From Crocinitomicaceae bacterium (GTDB lineage: Bacteria; Bacteroidota; Bacteroidia; Flavobacteriales_D; Crocinitomicaceae): a stretch of 39,828 nucleotides of DNA. Below the pieces are notes generated by a model. It worked only from the letters and a program-made list of their open reading frames with translations, was not told where the DNA came from and searched no databases. Within the stretch, counting starts at the first letter, position 1. Every line of letters starts with the position of its first letter. The position numbers and the translations under genes were made by a program. This document shows positions 1-8,088 of this stretch, one piece after another. The DNA lies in contig JAQWFQ010000001.1 of assembly GCA_029238665.1 (NCBI GenBank), positions 1 to 39,828 on the forward strand, read 5' to 3'.

Positions 1-1199
1 AATGGTATTCAAATGGAGAGCAAAAGTTTGATGGTACATATAAAAATGAGAAAAAAGAGGGGTTACATATATATTGGAACGAAAATGGCGATTGGACTTC
101 CATCAAGAATTATGATGCTGACAGAGAGGCCTACCTTAAGAAAGAAGATCTGAGTCAAGAAATAAGAGATCTACTTCCTAACAAGATTACACAAGGACAC
201 ACTAGGAATAGTAACAATGGGGAGGTGCTTTACAGAAATACATCGATTTTGTTTTCTGGGATATACCAAGAATATTATTCAAATGGGAAATTAGAGTCAG
301 AGTTTAATTATAAAGAGAATAAAAAAGAGGGGTTTTGTAAGAAATGGTATTCAAACGGAAAGCAAAAGTTTGAAGGCAACTTTAAGAACAATTTAAAAGA
401 TAGCTTTTGTATTGAATGGGACGCAAAGGGCATTATGGACCTTAAAAAGTATGAAAACGGGGAGGAGATACCAATTCTCAAAGATGATCTAAATCAAAAG
501 TTATTAAACAAATTGAATATTCCTTCAAGTGTCAATTTCTCGGACTTAATAGAAAGGAGTGATATATATTATTATAAAGATTTTAAATCAATTACTTTTT
601 CTGGAAGAATTAAAGAATTATATGATAATGGTAAGTTAAAACTTGAGTTTAATTTTTTAAATGGAACTATAATTCTACAGAAATGGTATTTCGCAAATGG
701 GACTTTGGCAGAATTAGCTGATTATGCAAAAAGAGAATTTAAAGTTTATCATGAGAATGGAAAACTACGTTACGATTCTGAAATTAAGGTTACAGGAAGT
801 TACAGTACATATTCTGGAAAGTATTCCTCTGATATCGACAAAGATATTTATAATATATATACGCATTATCACGATAGAAAAGGTTGGCATAAGGAATATC
901 ACGAGAATGGTATACTCTACAAACAATTCAAAATAATTGAATCAATGGATAAAAACAGTTATATAAGTCATAACCTAGACAGCACATACAAAGAATGGTA
1001 TAGCAATGGACTTCATAGCAAGGAGTTTAATTATATAAATGGAATACTAGAGGGTTCCTATAAAGAGTGGCACGATAATGGAAAATTACATATTCAAACT
1101 AGTTATATAAACGGCAAGAAAGAGGGTTCTTACAAATATTGGAGTTATGACGGTAGATATACCGAGACTAAAAAATATCGCAGCGGTGTAGAGTATTAG
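1..1199 (+). CDS. YwqK/MORN_2-type repeat protein, 5' end outside the window
   Basis: The reading frame is open from position 3 to the TAG at 1197-1199, so the gene begins before the window; the in-frame GTG at 225 is only an internal codon. The visible 398 or so residues consist of about ten degenerate repeats of the type W/Y-Y-x-N-G-K-L-x-x-E-x-x-Y-x-N-G-K-x-E-G, the pattern of the MORN_2 / toxin-antitoxin YwqK family, common in Bacteroidota. These repeats form beta-hairpin solenoids of uncertain function, and the antitoxin label is historical. No signal peptide can be judged because the N-terminus is missing. The last repeats (YKEWYSNG, YKEWHDNG, YKYWSYDG) run almost to the C-terminus, so no extra domain follows. 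Similarity between repeats is visible at DNA level too (1-34 against 343-376). The family call is fairly safe; the role is unknown. Confidence 0.85.
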   Translation, partial: WYSNGEQKFDGTYKNEKKEGLHIYWNENGDWTSIKNYDADREAYLKKEDLSQEIRDLLPNKITQGHTRNSNNGEVLYRNTSILFSGIYQEYYSNGKLESEFNYKENKKEGFCKKWYSNGKQKFEGNFKNNLKDSFCIEWDAKGIMDLKKYENGEEIPILKDDLNQKLLNKLNIPSSVNFSDLIERSDIYYYKDFKSITFSGRIKELYDNGKLKLEFNFLNGTIILQKWYFANGTLAELADYAKREFKVYHENGKLRYDSEIKVTGSYSTYSGKYSSDIDKDIYNIYTHYHDRKGWHKEYHENGILYKQFKIIESMDKNSYISHNLDSTYKEWYSNGLHSKEFNYINGILEGSYKEWHDNGKLHIQTSYINGKKEGSYKYWSYDGRYTETKKYRSGVEY

Positions 1200-1271
1200 A
1201 TTATGAGAAAACGATATTAAAAACAAATAATAGATGAACTACTGAAATACGCATAAGTATAGAAAAACGGA

Positions 1272-2582
1272 CTAATATTCCACGCTAAACACCTTCTCTA
1301 TACTTCCATCATCATAGATATAGATAAGTGGTGTATTGGGTTTAAAAGTGGTTTCTCTGCCCAGTACATCTAGAATTCGTATAGGATTTTTTTGTGAATG
1401 ATTCAGGTTGGTCAATCCTGCAGATGAACATGCTGGAACAATGCCGTTGTTAGCATTTAGAGATAGTGCGTAATCATAAAGGGCATCGCAGATATATAAA
1501 TTCGTACCGCTCCCGTTGGAAAGTACGCATACTCCAATTTTTGATACTGGATCTACATACATGTCGGTTGAAACGCCCATCTCACCGCCATTGTGTCCCC
1601 ATAGGTAAGCTTCTCCTCCGCTATAATACAATAGCTCCTTATACCAATTTAAACCCTGTGAGTTCTGGATTAATGGAACTTGTTCGGTCCACATTTCATT
1701 CACAGATGAAGGATTCAAGATGGTATTGTCTCCTAGTGTTCCTCCATTTAAAAAAGCAATCATGAAATTTGCCAAGTCCAACGCGGAGCTTCTCAATTGT
1801 CCGTCTGGGTAATCCGCAAATCCATAATGTGGATTGGCAACAAAATTACCATTGGAATAAGAATAGGGTCGTGCCACTTCATTGGAATCAAGATCCGCCA
1901 TATGCCATGCCGTATTTTCCATGCAAAGGGGTTCGAAAATATGCGCATCACAGAAGTCATCAAAAGGTGTCTCGCTTACAATTTTTGTAATGTAACCATT
2001 CAGCGCTGTGGCCATATTTGAATAGCTGTATGCTGTTCCTGGAGTAGCACTAATAAAATTTTCGTTGGCGTCGTAGTTTCCTCCTGTTAGCGTAAAGTAG
2101 TCTTGCATGCAATCCTCTAGACTCATCGTCGGGTCTGGATACCCATAGTAATTACCCATGGCGCCCCAGTTATCTTTTATTGAGGATGTATGTGTCATCA
2201 GCTGTTGAATGGTCATCGGTGTCGTGCTTTGAACAGGGTGCTGTAAGGACCAAGGGAGATGTTCGTTAATGTCATCATCGAGATCCAACATGCCGCTTTC
2301 TTTGATCTGCATTGTAGCGGTTCCAGTGAATAGTTTCGACATGGATGCCAACAAGAACTGAGTACTGTCAGAGACAGGAATATTATTTTCAATATCTGCA
2401 AATCCGTAGGATTGAATCCAAACAATCTCTCCATCTTTTACAATAACAGTTGTGGTTCCGGGGAAGTGCGATTCTTCCATTTCGCTTTGAATGTATTCAT
2501 CTAAAATAGTACTTGGATTAGGGTTCTGTGAATGACTGTGGAAGACGATGAGAAATGAAAAGTAGGAGAGAAAGTACTTCAT
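1272..2582 (-). CDS. Secreted serine hydrolase, beta-lactamase / class C PBP family
   Basis: This 436-residue protein has the fold signatures of class C beta-lactamase-like serine hydrolases: nucleophile motif S80-M-S-K83, Y187-S-N189, and a late W-G-H-N-G-G segment that replaces the KTG box, as is usual in the esterase/peptidase members. The substrate (a D-amino-acid peptide, peptidoglycan fragment or ester) cannot be told. I start it at the ATG whose complement is 2580-2582, because residues 1-19 (MKYFLSYFSFLIVFHSHSQ) then form a signal peptide and a TATCTTTG element sits 20 bases upstream; a start at 2639 would lie upstream of that promoter. The last 40 or so residues (IRILDVLGRE, then TPLIYIYDDGSIEK) resemble a shortened T9SS type A sorting tail, so export to the surface is possible. 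The gene stands alone and converges on the repeat-protein gene. Confidence 0.88.
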   Translation of the reverse strand: MKYFLSYFSFLIVFHSHSQNPNPSTILDEYIQSEMEESHFPGTTTVIVKDGEIVWIQSYGFADIENNIPVSDSTQFLLASMSKLFTGTATMQIKESGMLDLDDDINEHLPWSLQHPVQSTTPMTIQQLMTHTSSIKDNWGAMGNYYGYPDPTMSLEDCMQDYFTLTGGNYDANENFISATPGTAYSYSNMATALNGYITKIVSETPFDDFCDAHIFEPLCMENTAWHMADLDSNEVARPYSYSNGNFVANPHYGFADYPDGQLRSSALDLANFMIAFLNGGTLGDNTILNPSSVNEMWTEQVPLIQNSQGLNWYKELLYYSGGEAYLWGHNGGEMGVSTDMYVDPVSKIGVCVLSNGSGTNLYICDALYDYALSLNANNGIVPACSSAGLTNLNHSQKNPIRILDVLGRETTFKPNTPLIYIYDDGSIEKVFSVEY

Positions 2583-2602
2583 GTTGAAAGAATTAATTTC
2601 TA

Positions 2603-2610
2603 CAAAGATA
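2603..2610 (-). promoter_or_regulatory. Bacteroidota -7 promoter element, serine hydrolase
   Basis: Minus-strand TATCTTTG is an exact match to TAnnTTTG and ends 20 bases before the ATG at 2582. No clear TTG at the expected -33 spacing. Confidence 0.45.
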
Positions 2611-2760
2611 GAAAAACACGGGTAAACAGATAACAGCAATGGTTAAGATGTAGAGCCACTTCAATGAGTCATTTTTTTAGTTAAAGTTGACCAATGTTAG
2701 AGTCCCACATTAAATCTTTATTTTGTTTGCACGCTTGTAAAGTGCCCTTTTCTTTATTGT

Positions 2761-2768
2761 TATATTTG
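2761..2768 (+). promoter_or_regulatory. Bacteroidota -7 promoter element, universal stress protein
   Basis: TATATTTG matches TAnnTTTG exactly and lies 22 bases before the ATG at 2791. A TTG at 2735-2737 is 23 bases upstream, at the long end of the spacing known for -33/-7 pairs in this phylum. Confidence 0.5.
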
Positions 2769-2790
2769 TGTTCTAGTCTAAAACCTTGCC

Positions 2791-3612
2791 ATGAAAGTAA
2801 AACCTTTTATTGTCCCTCACGACTTCACTACCGTTTCTAACATTGCTCTAGAACACGCTGTTGCTACCGCTAAGCCATTAAACGCTGAAGTTTTTTTACT
2901 TCATGTAGTAAGTAAAAAAAAAGACATTAATAGCGCGGAGGAAAAGCTGAGAAGTATTGTTTCACAGCTTGAAACACTTGTAAAAGTAACCCCCGTTGTC
3001 CGTGTAGGAAATATTTTTGAGGATATTGGTGATTTTGCCGCAGAGCATCATGCGGCGCTCATTTTCATGGGAACACATGGCGCTCATGGGTGGCAACACC
3101 TCACAGGGATGAATGCTTTAAAAGTAATAACTCGGTCGGTTGTTCCTTTTGTTATTGTTCAAGAAAAAACACCAAAAGAAACGGGGTACAACGACATTGT
3201 TGTACCGCTAGACCTAAACAAAGAAACAAAACAAAAACTTGCTGTCGTAGCAAATATAGCTCAGTATTTTAAGTCTAAGGTGCATGTCATTACTCCTGAA
3301 GAGTCTGATGAGTATTTAAAACAAAAAGTAAAAGGAAATATTGTTTTTGCTCAAAAATACTTTATTGAAAGAGGGGTTCATGTAACAACAACCGTTCTTC
3401 CAAGCCCTGGTTTTGATAAAGAGGTTGTTAAACACGCCGTGAGTGTAGACGCAGATTTAATTGCTATTATGAACTTAAACAAGAACAACTTTTTGGGTGT
3501 GCTAACAGCCACACATGAAGAGTATATTATAACCAATGACGCTCAAATTCCCACGCTTATTGTAAACCCTATCGAGGGTATCAACACCCTATCGGTAGAT
3601 TTTAATGGTTAG
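2791..3612 (+). CDS. Universal stress protein, tandem UspA domains
   Basis: The 273-residue protein carries two Usp domains. Domain 1 (about residues 1-135) opens with the strand FIVPHDFT and closes with the segment G-T-H-G-A-H-G-W, then VPFVIVQEK, the place of the family's nucleotide-binding G-x2-G-x9-G-(S/T) loop. Domain 2 (about 140-265) is more divergent but repeats the layout (DIVVPLDLNKE at its start, IPTLIVNP at its end). Such cytoplasmic tandem Usps are induced by starvation, oxidative stress or low oxygen; whether this one binds ATP cannot be decided because the first loop matches only loosely. It is monocistronic with its own TAnnTTTG element. Its last 11 bases overlap the end of the convergent sensor-cyclase gene. 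Confidence 0.9.
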   Translation: MKVKPFIVPHDFTTVSNIALEHAVATAKPLNAEVFLLHVVSKKKDINSAEEKLRSIVSQLETLVKVTPVVRVGNIFEDIGDFAAEHHAALIFMGTHGAHGWQHLTGMNALKVITRSVVPFVIVQEKTPKETGYNDIVVPLDLNKETKQKLAVVANIAQYFKSKVHVITPEESDEYLKQKVKGNIVFAQKYFIERGVHVTTTVLPSPGFDKEVVKHAVSVDADLIAIMNLNKNNFLGVLTATHEEYIITNDAQIPTLIVNPIEGINTLSVDFNG

Positions 3613-6600
3613 CCTCTTGTTTATAGTCGTTGTTTTGAAGCCTATTTAACACCTCTTGAAGATTTTGTGCTTTTATTTTATTCCTTATTTTCTTTGCTGT
3701 TTTTGTAAAATATTTGTGCTTCTTTAAAAAACTCACTTGTATCTCGTCCCACTGTTTGTGTGTTTCAACCTTTCCGTGCTCAATAAGCTCATCTCTAAGC
3801 TTGTTTGAAATCTGATGAAAGTCCTTTCTTCCCAAATAATCAAGGTCCGCATCACATATAATTTCCTCCAACTTATCTTTAGGGCTGTGTGGGATTTTAG
3901 TCGCAAAAATCAACATTTTTATTTTTTCAATGTGTTTTGTTGTGTAGCCGTATTTTGGCAAAATCTCATCTGCCAATCGTGCGCCAACGTCTTCATTATC
4001 AACATACTTTTCTACAAACCCTGCGTCGTGATATGTTGCTGCAGACTTTAACAAAAACAGCCCTTCGTCTGTTACGTTTTCTGCTAACGCAAGGTGCTCT
4101 ACAGCCGAAACCACATCTTTAGTGTGTGCAACACTGTGATAATATAGTGTCTTTGACAAGCCCTTTTCTAGCACTTTCATTATGTGTCTCTCTGCCTTAT
4201 AGTAGTTAATAGGGCTATATAAATGAAGGTTTACTATCTCTTTAAATTTTTCATTCGGAAAAACACCCTCTCCTTTCACTGAAAGCTCTTTTTTTATCCG
4301 ATCAACAACATACATGTCAATAAACCCACGGCTCTTTGTTTGAGCCCTTCCTTTAAACGTGCACTCAAAATAAGGCTCAATAAGCATAAAGGTAGACCCG
4401 GTTATTGTTACCTTTTCAGCCTCACCTAACATCTCCATTCTTTGAGCATGGTTTACTGTTGCCCCCCAAACATCAAAAGCAAGCCGTTCAGAGCCTATAA
4501 CCCCAGCAATAACATCACCTGTGTTTATCCCTAAGCGCAACCCCCAATATTCCCTTTCGTTGGCTATTGCGTCATTCTTCCGCTTAAGCATGTATGCCTG
4601 GATTTGGATTGCGGCTAAACAAGCATCAATCGGGTTTGTTTTATTTCTTACTGGCACTCCACCCGCACACATATATGCGTCTCCTATTGTTTTTATTTTT
4701 TCTAAGTTGTTCTTTATGATTATTTCATCAAATTTTGAAAAATAAACATCCAGTTTTTTAACCAGTTCAGTGGCGGGTGTGCGGTCAGAAATTTTTGTAA
4801 ACCCTACAAAGTCGGTAAAAAGTACCGAAACCGTTTTGTAGGCACGCGCCCTTGCTTTGCCTCGTTTTTTTAACTCTTCTGCTGTAGATGTAGGGAGCAC
4901 GTTTTTTAATAGGCGCTCTGTTTTATCTTTCTCTTTTTGAAGTAGCTCCTGCTGAAGAATCACGTTGTTTCGCTCCTCTTCAATTTTTTCTTTTTGACGT
5001 TCAATTCTTTTTGTTTGGGCTTTAATTTCTTTTGTTCTATCTCTAATTTTCATTTCCAGACGAACCTGCTCTCTTCGTGATAAATCAATTCTTTTCCTTA
5101 TAAACACTCGAACTAACAGCGAAAAAAAAGCAATACATAAAACCAAAAACCACCCCCTTCTCCACAACGGAGCCTCAATTGTTATTTTTAACACTCCCGG
5201 ATTAACCCCCCACGTTCCGTCGGCAGATTTTGCGTACACTTTAAGTATATACGAACCGTGTGCTAGTGCGTTAAAGTGTATTTCATTCGATGTTCCTAAT
5301 TCTATTTCTTCCTCACTAGAACCCTCTAACATATACTTATATCTTGTTTTTGTTGGGTTGCTGAGGTCTGATGAAAGAAAAGAGACGGTAAAGCTTCGTT
5401 GTTCGTATGGTAAATTAAGCTCTCTCGTTAAATGCATTGGTTTTACTAACGGCGACCCTTTTTTGTTGGGTTTTAACCAACCTCCGTCAAGCTTTAACTT
5501 ATAAAAAACAACCTTCGTTTCTGTTTTTCTTGGGGTTAAGTCTTCGGTTTTAAAATAGTTATAACCATATATCCCTCCAAAATAAACAACGTCTTCGTTT
5601 GTTTTAAAGTGTGCCCCAAGGTTAAACTCGTTACTCATTAACCCGTCTGACTCCGTATAGTTTTTGGTGGCTTTTGTTTCCGGGTTAAAACAACAAACCC
5701 CTTTGTTTGTACTTAACCAAAGGTTTTTGTCTTCCCCTAAAATTACCCCATAAATAACATCATTTGGTAGGCCGTTAGACTTGTTAAAAAGTGTGCCTTT
5801 TTTTTGTTTAGCATCCCATCGCAACAACCCCGACCCAAATGTTCCTAACCAATAAATATTGGGGTTAGTGTTGTTTATTGAAGTTATTTGTTCTGTGGAA
5901 AATTCTTTTATCTGTTTGTTTTCTTGATAAGGAGCAATATACACCCCGTTTTGATTTTCATGCAGCTTGTTTACTCCACCGGTGCTTGTTGCAAACCAAA
6001 CATGGTTGTTTTTATCTTTATACACAAGCCTGCAAATACCTTTAGACATTGTTGTTTTTGGCATTTTTGGGTCGTGGATAAACGATGTTATTTTTTTTGT
6101 TTTTATATCATACAGTAGTGCTCCCTTTTTTGACGCAACCCAATACATGTTTTTTTTCCAATGAACAATTGCATACGTCCTATTAAATCCGTTGGTTTTT
6201 ATTTTTTTAAACGTATGTGTGTTGCCGTGTATTTTTAAGTCAAAAAGGCCGTCCGCACAACCTACAAGTAGGTGGTTGTTTGTAATTGCCTTTATTGATA
6301 ACACTGTTTTTTCACCCGAAAGACCAAGGGGCTGCTCATCTTCCCTCTTGTACTGGGTAAACCTTTTGTTTTGTTTATCTAAACGAGAAATTGCATTGTC
6401 TGTACCTATAAACACCGCGTCCTTTGTTTCTTCAAAGCTCCAAACGCTTGCTGTTGGTATTCCTTTTGAAATATCTCCACTCGGGCCAATTCCTCTTATT
6501 CCTTTTGAAAGCGGGTTGAAGCTTGACAAGCCTCGCTGTGAGCCAATCCAAAAGGTTCCTTGTACGTCTTTGTATATACAGTTTGTTTCATTAAAAAGAA

Positions 6601-7474
6601 GCGCTGTTTTTTGAAAAATGTCTTCGGTGTTTTGAAAAATCTCCCCGTTCTCTTTAATAACAAAAAGACCTTTGTTTTTGGTACAAACTAGCCAGCCTAC
6701 TTCTTCTTCAAAATAAACGTCAGAAACATTTTTAAAGCTTTTTTTATGTTTTTCAAAAAACAGGTTTGTTTTTTTTGTGTCGCTATTTAATTCAAAAAAC
6801 CCCTGGTTTGTTGCTAATAGCACGTTGTTTGCACCCTTTTTCTTTATTTTATTTACTATTGTTGTTCTTTCTACATGGGTGATGTAGCTCTTTTTTTCAA
6901 TCAAGTCATATACATAAACACCTCTATCTGCCGTTGAAACAACAAAGCTTGTGTTGCTCGTAAACTCAATGTTTGTTGTTTTTTTTGAAGGAGTGAACGA
7001 TGAAAAAAAATGTAGGCTGTTGGTTTTTGAATTGTATTTAAAAACACCTGATTCTGCTGTAGCGATCCAAATATTCCCGTCTTCATCTTCCGTAATGTCC
7101 TCTACATATATAACCTCGTTGTTTGTGGTTGCATATGTTTTAAACTGTTCTGTAAAAATATTATACTTTGTTAAGCCTTTACTTGTTCCAAACCACAAGT
7201 TTCCTTGATAATCTTTGTGAGAACAAACGATATAATCACTCTCTAGTCCGTCTATTTTATCAGATGTGAATGTTTCAAAAGACTTTCCGTCATAACGGTT
7301 TAATCCATCTTGAGTTCCAACCCAAAGTGTGTTTAGGTCGTCTTGAACGATTGTTGTTGCTGAACTTTGAGAAAGGCCATTATTAATGGTATAGTTTCGA
7401 AACCTGTAGTCGTTTTGTGCATAACCACTTATACCTAAAAGAAAAAATGTTATATAAATAATTCTTTTAAACAC
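3602..7474 (-). CDS. Sensor adenylyl cyclase: beta-propeller, Y_Y_Y, TM, class III cyclase, HD domain
   Basis: I start at the GTG complementary to 7472-7474, 10 bases after the ferritin stop; MFKRIIYITFFLLGISGYAQ is then a good signal peptide, whereas the longer frame back to 7552 has an unlikely N-terminus inside ferritin. The 1290-residue order is: signal peptide; two-component-regulator-type propeller blades (about 25-690, repeats such as LWVGTQDGLNRYDG and LWFGTSKGLTKYN); Y_Y_Y domain (about 700-765); one membrane helix (about 774-793); charged coiled coil (about 795-865); class III cyclase (about 877-1060); HD domain (about 1100-1220). Metal Asp888 (FTDFVGFT) and Asp932 (KTIGDAYM) are present. 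Lys928 and Asp1001 (FDVWG) are the adenine-selecting pair, and Asn1008 and Arg1012 are kept, so the product should be cAMP rather than cGMP. HD ligands are His1113 or His1117, His1149-Asp1150 and Asp1208. Architecture is read directly; ligand and HD substrate are unknown. It probably shares a transcript with ferritin. Confidence 0.9.
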   Translation of the reverse strand: MFKRIIYITFFLLGISGYAQNDYRFRNYTINNGLSQSSATTIVQDDLNTLWVGTQDGLNRYDGKSFETFTSDKIDGLESDYIVCSHKDYQGNLWFGTSKGLTKYNIFTEQFKTYATTNNEVIYVEDITEDEDGNIWIATAESGVFKYNSKTNSLHFFSSFTPSKKTTNIEFTSNTSFVVSTADRGVYVYDLIEKKSYITHVERTTIVNKIKKKGANNVLLATNQGFFELNSDTKKTNLFFEKHKKSFKNVSDVYFEEEVGWLVCTKNKGLFVIKENGEIFQNTEDIFQKTALLFNETNCIYKDVQGTFWIGSQRGLSSFNPLSKGIRGIGPSGDISKGIPTASVWSFEETKDAVFIGTDNAISRLDKQNKRFTQYKREDEQPLGLSGEKTVLSIKAITNNHLLVGCADGLFDLKIHGNTHTFKKIKTNGFNRTYAIVHWKKNMYWVASKKGALLYDIKTKKITSFIHDPKMPKTTMSKGICRLVYKDKNNHVWFATSTGGVNKLHENQNGVYIAPYQENKQIKEFSTEQITSINNTNPNIYWLGTFGSGLLRWDAKQKKGTLFNKSNGLPNDVIYGVILGEDKNLWLSTNKGVCCFNPETKATKNYTESDGLMSNEFNLGAHFKTNEDVVYFGGIYGYNYFKTEDLTPRKTETKVVFYKLKLDGGWLKPNKKGSPLVKPMHLTRELNLPYEQRSFTVSFLSSDLSNPTKTRYKYMLEGSSEEEIELGTSNEIHFNALAHGSYILKVYAKSADGTWGVNPGVLKITIEAPLWRRGWFLVLCIAFFSLLVRVFIRKRIDLSRREQVRLEMKIRDRTKEIKAQTKRIERQKEKIEEERNNVILQQELLQKEKDKTERLLKNVLPTSTAEELKKRGKARARAYKTVSVLFTDFVGFTKISDRTPATELVKKLDVYFSKFDEIIIKNNLEKIKTIGDAYMCAGGVPVRNKTNPIDACLAAIQIQAYMLKRKNDAIANEREYWGLRLGINTGDVIAGVIGSERLAFDVWGATVNHAQRMEMLGEAEKVTITGSTFMLIEPYFECTFKGRAQTKSRGFIDMYVVDRIKKELSVKGEGVFPNEKFKEIVNLHLYSPINYYKAERHIMKVLEKGLSKTLYYHSVAHTKDVVSAVEHLALAENVTDEGLFLLKSAATYHDAGFVEKYVDNEDVGARLADEILPKYGYTTKHIEKIKMLIFATKIPHSPKDKLEEIICDADLDYLGRKDFHQISNKLRDELIEHGKVETHKQWDEIQVSFLKKHKYFTKTAKKIRNKIKAQNLQEVLNRLQNNDYKQEANH

Positions 7475-7484
7475 CTTTTTTATT

Positions 7485-8009
7485 TTAAATACCAGGCGCG
7501 TTTCCGCTTGATGGTGGAGTTTGAATGGTAGAGTTTTCAAGATCTCTATCAAACATATAAAGGCCAGCCTTGTCTCCTCCTATTAATTTTATTTTATCTA
7601 AAATTGTACGCGCTAAAGCTTCCTCTTCTAGTTGTTCTGACACATACCACTGAATAAAATTATGTGTTGTATAATCTTTTTCTTGAAGACATACATCTAC
7701 AATAGCGTTAATACTTTCAGTTACCAACAGTTCGTGTTCCAATAATAATTGAAAAACATTCTCCAATGAATCAAACTCTTCTTGTGGTTTTTTTAACCCA
7801 GGAACAGCAGCTGACCCTCCCCTTTCGTTTACAAACTTCATTAGTTTTAACATATGAAGGCGTTCTTCATCAGAGTGTGTATATAAAAATTTTGCCGTTC
7901 CGTTTAATCCTTTATTTTCAGCCCAAGAAGCCATTGCTAAATAAAACTGTGAAGACAGTGCTTCTTTTTCGACTTGGTCGTTCAATACTTTTTCTACTCT
8001 TTTATTCAT
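7485..8009 (-). CDS. ftnA: Ferritin (non-haem, bacterial FtnA type)
   Basis: This 174-residue four-helix ferritin has all ferroxidase-site residues at the usual positions, one less than in E. coli FtnA: Glu16, Glu49, His52, Glu93, Glu125, Gln126 and Glu129. It oxidises Fe(II) and stores it as a ferric mineral in a 24-subunit cytoplasmic shell. No haem-binding Met typical of bacterioferritin is needed for this call. The C-terminal tail (NSTIQTPPSSGNAPGI) is a short unstructured extension. A TAACTTTG element lies 14 bases before the ATG. The sensor-cyclase gene begins 10 bases after its stop on the same strand, so the two may be co-transcribed. Confidence 0.95.
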   Translation of the reverse strand: MNKRVEKVLNDQVEKEALSSQFYLAMASWAENKGLNGTAKFLYTHSDEERLHMLKLMKFVNERGGSAAVPGLKKPQEEFDSLENVFQLLLEHELLVTESINAIVDVCLQEKDYTTHNFIQWYVSEQLEEEALARTILDKIKLIGGDKAGLYMFDRDLENSTIQTPPSSGNAPGI

Positions 8010-8023
8010 TTTACTGTTTTTTA

Positions 8024-8031
8024 CAAAGTTA
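8024..8031 (-). promoter_or_regulatory. Bacteroidota -7 promoter element, ferritin
   Basis: Minus-strand TAACTTTG matches TAnnTTTG and lies 14 bases before the ferritin ATG, which would leave a very short leader. No TTG at 19-base spacing. Confidence 0.4.
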
Positions 8032-8050
8032 TAATTATCAATACAACTCT

Positions 8051-8086
8051 TTCTTTTTTTATAAAAAAGAAGCGTATCTTACGCTT
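8051..8086 (+). promoter_or_regulatory. Two overlapping inverted repeats in the rnr leader
   Basis: The first repeat, 8051-8071, has 9-base arms (TTCTTTTTT / AAAAAAGAA) around TAT. The second, 8070-8086, reads AAGCGTATCTTACGCTT: perfect 7-base arms around TCT, ending two bases before the rnr ATG at 8089. They share bases 8070-8071, so as RNA they could stack or compete. The second would sit where the initiating ribosome binds. A role in control of rnr translation is inference. Confidence 0.5.
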
Positions 8087-8088
8087 TA

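Noticed and set aside
6192-6614. 140-codon open frame on the plus strand opposite the sensor cyclase
   Set aside because: It is antisense to the propeller region, has a biased low-complexity composition and no recognisable motif; a shadow of the real gene.
7475-7552. N-terminal extension of the sensor cyclase inside ferritin
   Set aside because: It would place 26 unrelated residues before a clear signal peptide; the GTG at 7474 after the ferritin stop fits better.
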